DNA from: DATJZH01 sp035499215
GTDB lineage: Bacteria > Actinomycetota > Actinomycetes > Streptosporangiales > Streptosporangiaceae
Assembly: GCA_035499215.1 (NCBI GenBank)
Contig: DATJZH010000394.1
Span: 1-9,713, forward strand
Direction of reading: 5' to 3'
DNA: 9,713 nucleotides
The position numbers were made by a program, and so were the translations under genes. Shown piece by piece: positions 4,408-9,713 of this stretch (within the stretch, counting starts at the first letter, position 1; every line of letters begins with the position of its first letter). Below the pieces are notes generated by a model, which had not been told where the DNA came from, did not search any database, and saw nothing but the letters and a program-made list of their open reading frames with translations.

Positions 4408-6482
4408 GGGACACAGCGCGGATCGCGATCGGGTCGCGGCTGCTGCGAGACGGGGAGATGTGCGAGGTCATCGCGCTGGAGGCAGCCGAGGCCGTTGTTA
4501 TGGACAGGCTCGGCTCGGCCGCACGGGTCCGGATTGCCGATCTGCTGCGGCCGGCCGGGCAGGCGGAGCTCAGGCTGGCGGAGGCAGCCGGCGGGCCGGC
4601 GCCTGCCGGGGAGCGGCCGGGGGCGCTGCTCAGCGCTGCCGGCGATTCCGCGCTGGCGGAGGCTCGGCGGCGTGCGGGTCATGTCCGCGAGGTGCTGTCC
4701 GGTTACCGGTCGGGGTCAGGGGAGCTGGCCGCGCCGGGCGAGCCGCGGCCGCAGTTTGCGCCGGGCGTCCCGCTGATGCAGCGGTACGAGGCGAAGGCAG
4801 GGGAACTGGGCGTGACCAGCCGGACGGTGCGGCGCTGGGCGCGCAGCTACCGGGACCTGGGCGAGGCCGGGCTGGTGGACGGGCGCGGGACGGCGGTCCG
4901 GCCGCCCCTGGCGGGGGTCGACACGCGGTGGGCGGATGCCTGCCGGGCGGTGCTGGATGAGCAGGTTGATGAGTCCAGCGTGACCAAGAGCCTGACGCTG
5001 CGCCGGGTGCGGGCACGGCTGGACCGTGATTTCGGCGCGGATACCGTGCCGGCGCCGCAGGGCGGCGCGGCCTACCGGGCGCTGGATGAGCTAAGCCGGG
5101 GGCGGGGCAGCTTCTCCGGGAGCGCCAAGGGGCGGCGCTCGATCGCCGGCCGGCCGTCGGCGACTTACGGGCGGCTGCGCTCGTCGCGGCCTGGCGAGTA
5201 CGTGCTGATGGACAGCACCAGGCTGGACGTGTTCGCGATGGAGCCGGTCACGCTGCGCTGGGTGCGGGCCGAGCTGACGATCGCGATGGACCTGTTCACC
5301 AGGTGCATTCTCGGGCTGCGGGTGACGCCGGTGTCGACCAAGAGCGTCGATGTCGCCTCGGTGCTGTTCGAGGCGCTCAGCCCGCCCGAGGTCCCGGAGG
5401 GCTGGCCGCCGGAGGCGGCCTGGCCTTATCACGGGGTCCCCGGGACGCTGGTCGTCCACGCGGATGCGGCGGAAGGGCCGCGTTTCGCCGGGCCCGCCGT
5501 GTTGCCTGACACCATCGTGGTCGATCACGGCAGCGTCTACCTATCCGAGCACGTCACCAGCGCGTGTGCCCGGCTGGGGATCTCGGTCCAGCCGGCCCGG
5601 CCCTACACGCCAACTGACAAGTCGCCGGCCGAGCGTTTCTTCCGGACGCTCGGCGAGGGGCTGCCCGAGGCGCTGCCCGGCTACAAGGGGCCGGATGTGT
5701 TCAGCCGGGGGAAGGACTGCGAGCTTGACGCGTTCTTCTACCTCGGCGAGCTGGAGGCGATCATCAGGGAGTGGGTCGCCGTCTATCACCGCCGTCCCCA
5801 CCACTCGCTGACCGACCCGCGGCTGCCCGGGCTGACGATGAGCCCAGTGCAGCGCTTCGGATACGGGATCGCCCGGGCAGGCTGGATCGAGATCCCCCTC
5901 GACCCGGACCTGCGGCTGGAGTTCCTGCCGGTGAAATGGCGCGCGGTCAGGCACTACGGCGTCGAGGTCGGGGGCCTGCGCTATAACGGCCCGGCGATCG
6001 CCGGCTACCGGGACCGCACCAGCCCCTACCAGGGCGCCCGCGCGGGCCTGTGGCCGTTCGCGGTCAACCCCGACGACGTCTCGCGGATCTACTTCCGTGA
6101 TCCCGGTGACGGCAACTGGCACGAGCTGCCCTGGGAGCACGCCGCCGACCTGGGCATGCCGTTCAGCGCCGAGACGCTCACCTACGCCAAGGCGCTGGCC
6201 GCCCGCAAGGAGCGGTTCCCGGATACGAAACGGGCGCTTTCAGACCTGCTCGGCGCGTGGAACCTGGGCCTGGCAGCCAGCCGGGCCGAGCGGCGGATGG
6301 CGCTGCGGCTGGCCGCCGACCGCGCGGCCCTGCGGGCGCGGCCGGAGGCGGACGTCACCTCCCTGCCGGCAGTGCGCCGCATACGTGCTGCCCAGCAGGA
6401 ACCTGGGCCAGGCGAGGTCACGCCGGGCAGCACGGCCCCGGCGGGCGACTTCTACGCCGACGCGATGGAAACAGTGGAATGA
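4404..6482 (+). CDS. tnsB: TnsB-like DDE transposase (Mu/Tn7 superfamily)
   Basis: This encodes 692 residues. The ATG at 4404 forms an ATGA overlap with tnsA and is preferred to a GTG at 4395. Domains in order: an N-terminal beta-rich segment (about 5-50); a helix-turn-helix (about 128-160, ELGVTSRTVRRWARSYRD); the retroviral-integrase-like catalytic core (about 265-420); and a Mu-type C-terminal barrel (about 505-575, KWRAVRHYGVEVGGLRYNG). The catalytic triad is visible as Asp270 (LMDSTRLDVF), Asp374 (IVVDHGS) and Glu410 (SPAERFF), a DD(35)E spacing. A helical C-terminal tail of about 80 residues would contact TnsC. TnsB binds the transposon ends and joins their 3' ends to target DNA. The gene appears intact with no frameshift. 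Confidence 0.93.
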   Translation: MRDTARIAIGSRLLRDGEMCEVIALEAAEAVVMDRLGSAARVRIADLLRPAGQAELRLAEAAGGPAPAGERPGALLSAAGDSALAEARRRAGHVREVLSGYRSGSGELAAPGEPRPQFAPGVPLMQRYEAKAGELGVTSRTVRRWARSYRDLGEAGLVDGRGTAVRPPLAGVDTRWADACRAVLDEQVDESSVTKSLTLRRVRARLDRDFGADTVPAPQGGAAYRALDELSRGRGSFSGSAKGRRSIAGRPSATYGRLRSSRPGEYVLMDSTRLDVFAMEPVTLRWVRAELTIAMDLFTRCILGLRVTPVSTKSVDVASVLFEALSPPEVPEGWPPEAAWPYHGVPGTLVVHADAAEGPRFAGPAVLPDTIVVDHGSVYLSEHVTSACARLGISVQPARPYTPTDKSPAERFFRTLGEGLPEALPGYKGPDVFSRGKDCELDAFFYLGELEAIIREWVAVYHRRPHHSLTDPRLPGLTMSPVQRFGYGIARAGWIEIPLDPDLRLEFLPVKWRAVRHYGVEVGGLRYNGPAIAGYRDRTSPYQGARAGLWPFAVNPDDVSRIYFRDPGDGNWHELPWEHAADLGMPFSAETLTYAKALAARKERFPDTKRALSDLLGAWNLGLAASRAERRMALRLAADRAALRARPEADVTSLPAVRRIRAAQQEPGPGEVTPGSTAPAGDFYADAMETVE

Positions 6483-7609
6483 GCACGCCCGATGCGGACC
6501 ATCTGGTCCTGGCTCGCAAGGAAGGCTGGCTGAAGTACGTGCAGGCCCCGCCGCGGACACCGCCCGACCGGCTGGACCGTCATGCGCTAGCGCGGCTGAG
6601 CCCGGCGGCGCGCAGCGGCTACGACCTGGCCCGGCGGGTCTGGCACGCCAACATCGGCCCGCTCAAGACCCCGCAGATGGCCGCGGTCCACGAGGACCTG
6701 TGGGAAATCGCCGACAGCAACATGCACGACGGCGACAAGGTCAAGGGAGCTGCCGCGATCGACGCGTTTCCCGGCCTCGGGAAGACGACCACGGCGCTGA
6801 CGTTCGCGCGGCAGTTCCACCGCCGCGAGGCCGGCCGGCACGGCGGCCTCACCCCGGCCGGCAACGAGCACCTTCCCGTCTGCCGGGTGAGCCTGGGCGC
6901 CGGCACCACGATCAAAGCGCTCAACCAGGCGATCCTGGGGTTCTACGCGCACCCGGCGACCGGCCGCTACGGCAGGTCCACCACCGGCCAGCTCGCGTCC
7001 CAGGCGCTGGACTGCATCCTGTCCTGCCGCACCCGTCTCGTCGTGGTCGATGACGTGCACTTCCTGGACATGCGGCGCCGCGACGGAATCGAGGTCAGCA
7101 ACCACCTGAAATGGCTGGCCAGCGAGTTCCCGGTCACGTTCCTGTTCGCGGGCGTGTCCCTGCGCGAGCGCGGCCTGATGACCGAGGGCATGACGGCAGC
7201 CGACCAGGCCAGCGCCCAGACCGCCCGGCGGTGGACCCGGCTCACCCTCGGCCCGTTCACCATCAGCGACGAGCCCGGCCGCCTTCAGTGGCGCAGCCTG
7301 CTCCTCGCGATCGAGAAGCACCTCATCCTCGCCGGAGCGCACCCCGGCATGCTGGCAGACGACCTGGCCGGCTACCTGTTCGCCCGCACGACCGGTCACA
7401 TCGGATCCCTGATGACACTGGTGAACCGCGGTACGCAGCGGGCAATCCGGCGCGGCGGGGAGACGCTCACTGCAGAGCTCCTGGACACCGTGAAGATCGA
7501 CGAGGCAGCCGAGCAGGCCCGCGCCCAGGTCCAGGCCGCGCTCAGCGCCGGCAGGCTGAACGCCCGCCCCCGGTCTCTCCGCGGTCCCGCCGCGTCCGGA
7601 GCGTCATGA
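6479..7609 (+). CDS. tnsC: TnsC/TniB-like AAA+ ATPase
   Basis: This encodes 376 residues. The ATG at 6479 overlaps the tnsB stop (ATGA); the open frame upstream is out-of-frame tnsB sequence. The Walker A motif is AFPGLGKTT (residues 96-104, Lys102), with Ala in place of the first Gly, as allowed in P-loops. Walker B is RLVVVDDVHFL (Asp191-Asp192). A sensor-like strand FLFAGVSLRERGL follows at about 221-233, and Arg-rich TARRWTRL nearby may supply the arginine finger. TnsC polymerises on DNA with ATP and connects the TniQ-marked target to TnsAB, also preventing repeated insertion near an existing copy. The helical ending (about 340-376) is rich in Arg and Ala. The gene overlaps tniQ by ATGA at 7606-7609. 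Confidence 0.9.
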   Translation: MSTPDADHLVLARKEGWLKYVQAPPRTPPDRLDRHALARLSPAARSGYDLARRVWHANIGPLKTPQMAAVHEDLWEIADSNMHDGDKVKGAAAIDAFPGLGKTTTALTFARQFHRREAGRHGGLTPAGNEHLPVCRVSLGAGTTIKALNQAILGFYAHPATGRYGRSTTGQLASQALDCILSCRTRLVVVDDVHFLDMRRRDGIEVSNHLKWLASEFPVTFLFAGVSLRERGLMTEGMTAADQASAQTARRWTRLTLGPFTISDEPGRLQWRSLLLAIEKHLILAGAHPGMLADDLAGYLFARTTGHIGSLMTLVNRGTQRAIRRGGETLTAELLDTVKIDEAAEQARAQVQAALSAGRLNARPRSLRGPAASGAS

Positions 7610-9713
7610 CGGCGGTCCCGCGGACCCTGCCGATCCGCGTCACCCCGGTCCCGGGAGAGGCCCTCGACTCCTGGCACGAGGCGCTCGCCGCCCGGCTGCA
7701 AGCCACGCTCGCCGACCTCGCCGCCGCGATGTTCCCCGCCCGGCGGCCCGGAAAGACCAGGCCCGCCAGCGCGATCATGCTGAGCGGCGATGCCGCCGCC
7801 GCGATAGCCGCATCCTGCCAGCTCACCGAGGCAGACATCCACGGGCTCACCCTCGCGCGCTACGACAGGATCGCGCTGCGCCTGGACCGCCAGTCCGGGC
7901 ATGTCGTCCGCAACGTGCTCTGGGGCCGCGCTGCCGGCTCCCGGTTCTGCCCGGAATGCCTGGCTCAGACAGGCGGCCGATGGCAGCTGTCATGGAGGCT
8001 GGGCTGGTCATTTGCCTGCCTGAGCCACAGCCGGCTCCTCGCGGATGCATGCCCGCAATGCGGCCGGATGCAGCGCCGCCAGCCGCACCCGCTAACGCAG
8101 GTCCCGCGTCCCGGCACCTGCGCCGGCCCAGGACCGGACGCCATCGGAGTCAGCCCGCCACGCTGCGGCGCCGACCTCACCGCCGCCCGGACGCTCGCGC
8201 TGTCCCCGGGCCACCCTGCCCTTGCCGCGCAGCGGTTCGTCAACGACATCATCACCAGCGGGCATGCCGCCGCCGGGATCTACGCGCCCAGCCCGCAGCC
8301 GGCTCATGCGGCCCTTGCTGACCTGCGGTCGCTGGCCGCGACGATCCTCTGCGCATCATCCCCCGGCGGCCTGGCCGCCGTGCTGCCCGCCGACATCGCC
8401 GCCGAGTACGCCACGGCGGTCGCCATGCCCCACGAACGCCACGGCAGCATGCCGACGACCGCCAGTGTCTTCCCCGGCTCGCTGGCACCCGCCAGCTCGG
8501 CCGTCACCGCAGCCGCCGTCACCGCCGCGGCCGGCCCGCTGGCCTCCCCGGACCTCCGCGATGCGGCCAGCAGCCTGCGCAGGATATTCCGCGCCGAGGA
8601 AACGCGGTCCTGGAGCCGCACGCGCACCGCCAGCCCCGCGCTGCAGGCCGTCCGGCTCGCCGCCCTCGGCCGGACGGCTGAACCGCCAGCCGCCGTCGAT
8701 CCCGCCGCGGCGCAGCCCCGGGCACGGCAAGCCCCGGCCTTGTTCTGGCCCGCATGGACAGCCCGGCTGATGCCGCCCCTGCCGGGAACGTCCCCGCAGG
8801 AACGGCGGCGCTTCCTGTCGGCAGCGTTCCTCGCCGTCACCACGAGGACGAGCATGGCGGGCGCCGCGGGCATGCTCGGCAGCGTGATCGCTGGCTCCTC
8901 CGCCACGCCGATCCTGCTGCGGGCCGAGCGCGATCCGCGCTGGCCCGCGTCCGTCACCGCGCTCACCCGCCTTGCCGGGTGGCTCGACCAGCACGGAACC
9001 CAGATCGACTACCAACGCCGGCGGCACCTTGACTACGGCAGCCTCCTGCCAGACGCAGACTGGATCCGGGTCTGCCGCAGCACCGGGACCATCCCCGGAC
9101 AGCAGAGCCGGGCACTGACAGTCCGCCGGTGGCTCTTCGAGCGCATCAGCGGCACCCCCGCCGACCTCGCTCCCGCAGCCTACGCCGTCACCACCCCTAC
9201 CGAGCGCGCCCGGATCGACAAATTCACCGTCCTCACCACGCCCGGCCTCACCGCCAGCCTCGACGGTTACGCTCGCGACTGGCTCGCCGGCAACCGCATA
9301 GAAGGCGAAGAAGTCACCTGGCGGCCGCCTGCTTCCCTGCTCAGCGGCCTGGACCTCCCAGGCCCCGACCCATTCGCCTGGCAGCCCGGCGAGATCCACG
9401 AGCTCGTGACGCTCCGCCGAATGTCACCCCGCGCTGCCGCGCACCACGCCGGCACCACGATCGACGTCATCCGGGCCGTTCTCGATGAGCACCCGGCCCC
9501 ACCGCAGCCGCTGACCCCCGCGCAGGAACGCGCCGCCGGACACGCGACCGCACAACTCCGCGCCCGGCTGCCGCCGCCGGAACTACGCGACCTCTACATA
9601 ACCCAGGGAATCACGCCCCGGGAACTCAGCCGCAGGCTAGGAGCCGACAGGAAGATCATCATCGCGCTCCTCGACGAATACGGAATCCCCCGGCGCGGCG
9701 CCGCAGACGCCCG
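7606..9713 (+). CDS. tniQ: Large TniQ/TnsD-like target-selection protein (3' end outside window)
   Basis: The frame from ATG 7606 stays open to the window edge, at least 702 residues. GGAG (7598-7601) precedes the start, which overlaps tnsC by ATGA. The N-terminus LPIRVTPVPGEALDSWHEAL is the TniQ signature. A zinc-binding region follows: Cys115-Cys118, Cys138-x2-His141 and Cys149-Cys152, with further Cys at about 169-188. A middle region (about 430-545) includes IDYQRRRHLDYGSLLP and a Trp-rich helix set. Two helix-turn-helix-like segments lie at about 602-627 (MSPRAAAHHAGTTIDVIRAVL) and 664-697 (ITPRELSRRLGADRKII, then YGIPRR). Usual TniQ proteins are about 300-450 residues and TnsD about 500, so this is oversized. 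I infer DNA-sequence-specific target choice; the target is unknown. Confidence 0.85.
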   Translation, partial: MTAVPRTLPIRVTPVPGEALDSWHEALAARLQATLADLAAAMFPARRPGKTRPASAIMLSGDAAAAIAASCQLTEADIHGLTLARYDRIALRLDRQSGHVVRNVLWGRAAGSRFCPECLAQTGGRWQLSWRLGWSFACLSHSRLLADACPQCGRMQRRQPHPLTQVPRPGTCAGPGPDAIGVSPPRCGADLTAARTLALSPGHPALAAQRFVNDIITSGHAAAGIYAPSPQPAHAALADLRSLAATILCASSPGGLAAVLPADIAAEYATAVAMPHERHGSMPTTASVFPGSLAPASSAVTAAAVTAAAGPLASPDLRDAASSLRRIFRAEETRSWSRTRTASPALQAVRLAALGRTAEPPAAVDPAAAQPRARQAPALFWPAWTARLMPPLPGTSPQERRRFLSAAFLAVTTRTSMAGAAGMLGSVIAGSSATPILLRAERDPRWPASVTALTRLAGWLDQHGTQIDYQRRRHLDYGSLLPDADWIRVCRSTGTIPGQQSRALTVRRWLFERISGTPADLAPAAYAVTTPTERARIDKFTVLTTPGLTASLDGYARDWLAGNRIEGEEVTWRPPASLLSGLDLPGPDPFAWQPGEIHELVTLRRMSPRAAAHHAGTTIDVIRAVLDEHPAPPQPLTPAQERAAGHATAQLRARLPPPELRDLYITQGITPRELSRRLGADRKIIIALLDEYGIPRRGAADA

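Larger units (their letters stand above)
3427..9713 (+). mobile_element. Tn7-like transposon, one end and core tnsABC-tniQ operon (partial)
   Basis: The core is a complete set of Tn7-type genes: TnsA endonuclease, TnsB DDE transposase, TnsC ATPase and a TniQ/TnsD-type targeting protein, all on one strand. The proposed left boundary is the TGT at 3427, directly followed by tandem ~19-bp repeats (3433-3496) that resemble TnsB-binding sites; Tn7-family ends begin with TGT. The boundary is inferred, not proven, because the other end and a target duplication are outside the window. If the boundary is right, the duplicated target bases would be those just before 3427. No CRISPR, Cas or cargo gene is seen in the window; the element continues past 9713. 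Confidence 0.6.

Noticed and set aside
8356..9399. Long minus-strand ORF opposite tniQ
   Set aside because: It is the antisense shadow of the tniQ frame, with Gly/Ala/Arg-rich low-complexity product, while the plus frame shows TniQ motifs and stays open throughout.
3427..9713. CRISPR-associated transposon
   Set aside because: No CRISPR repeats, Cas genes or guide-like sequence are seen in the window, and the large TniQ has its own DNA-binding-like segments. Sequence beyond 9713 could change this.
1..9713. tRNA or rRNA genes and integrase-type attachment sites
   Set aside because: Reading both strands by eye showed no tRNA-like cloverleaf with TTC-loop motif, no rRNA sequence and no tyrosine or serine recombinase gene.

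Overview
This is GC-rich DNA (well over 65% G+C by eye, with a strong G/C preference at third codon positions) from an actinomycete. The lineage call rests on gene content: a DUF2637 membrane protein, an XRE/DUF5753 regulator paired with a DUF397 protein, and a GntR wing-helix protein without an effector domain are typical of Streptomyces, Streptosporangiales and relatives. The genus cannot be fixed from this window.

Layout. (1) 62-987, plus strand: a small conserved protein overlapping a DUF2637 membrane protein with a C-terminal helix-turn-helix, which looks like a fragment of an actinomycete integrative or conjugative accessory module. (2) 988-1340: poorly coding DNA holding a perfect 20-bp palindrome at 1250-1269. 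(3) 2254-1077, minus strand: four short, tightly packed genes (two small unknown proteins, a small GntR regulator, and a fourth ORF whose C-terminal half looks non-coding). (4) 2255-2410: a divergent control region with a perfect 9-bp inverted repeat. (5) 2411-3419, plus strand: an XRE/DUF5753 regulator overlapping a DUF397 gene. (6) 3420-3639: AT-richer DNA with tandem ~19-bp repeats, preceded by a TGT and followed by a perfect hairpin. I interpret this as a candidate transposon end. (7) 3640-9713, plus strand: a four-gene Tn7-like transposition operon, tnsA-tnsB-tnsC-tniQ, with the last gene running off the window.

The main system is the Tn7-like module. All four genes are joined by identical 4-base ATGA overlaps, so they are probably co-translated. 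TnsA keeps its endonuclease residues, TnsB a DD(35)E triad, and TnsC Walker A and B motifs. The TniQ protein is very large (at least 702 residues). It has an N-terminal TniQ zinc-binding region and two helix-turn-helix-like segments near its C-terminus, suggesting a TnsD-like, sequence-specific target selector. With TnsA present, cut-and-paste transposition is the expected mode. If the candidate end at 3427 is right, the element begins 7 bp after the DUF397 stop codon, an arrangement like Tn7 downstream of glmS. The other end, the cargo and any target duplication lie outside the window.
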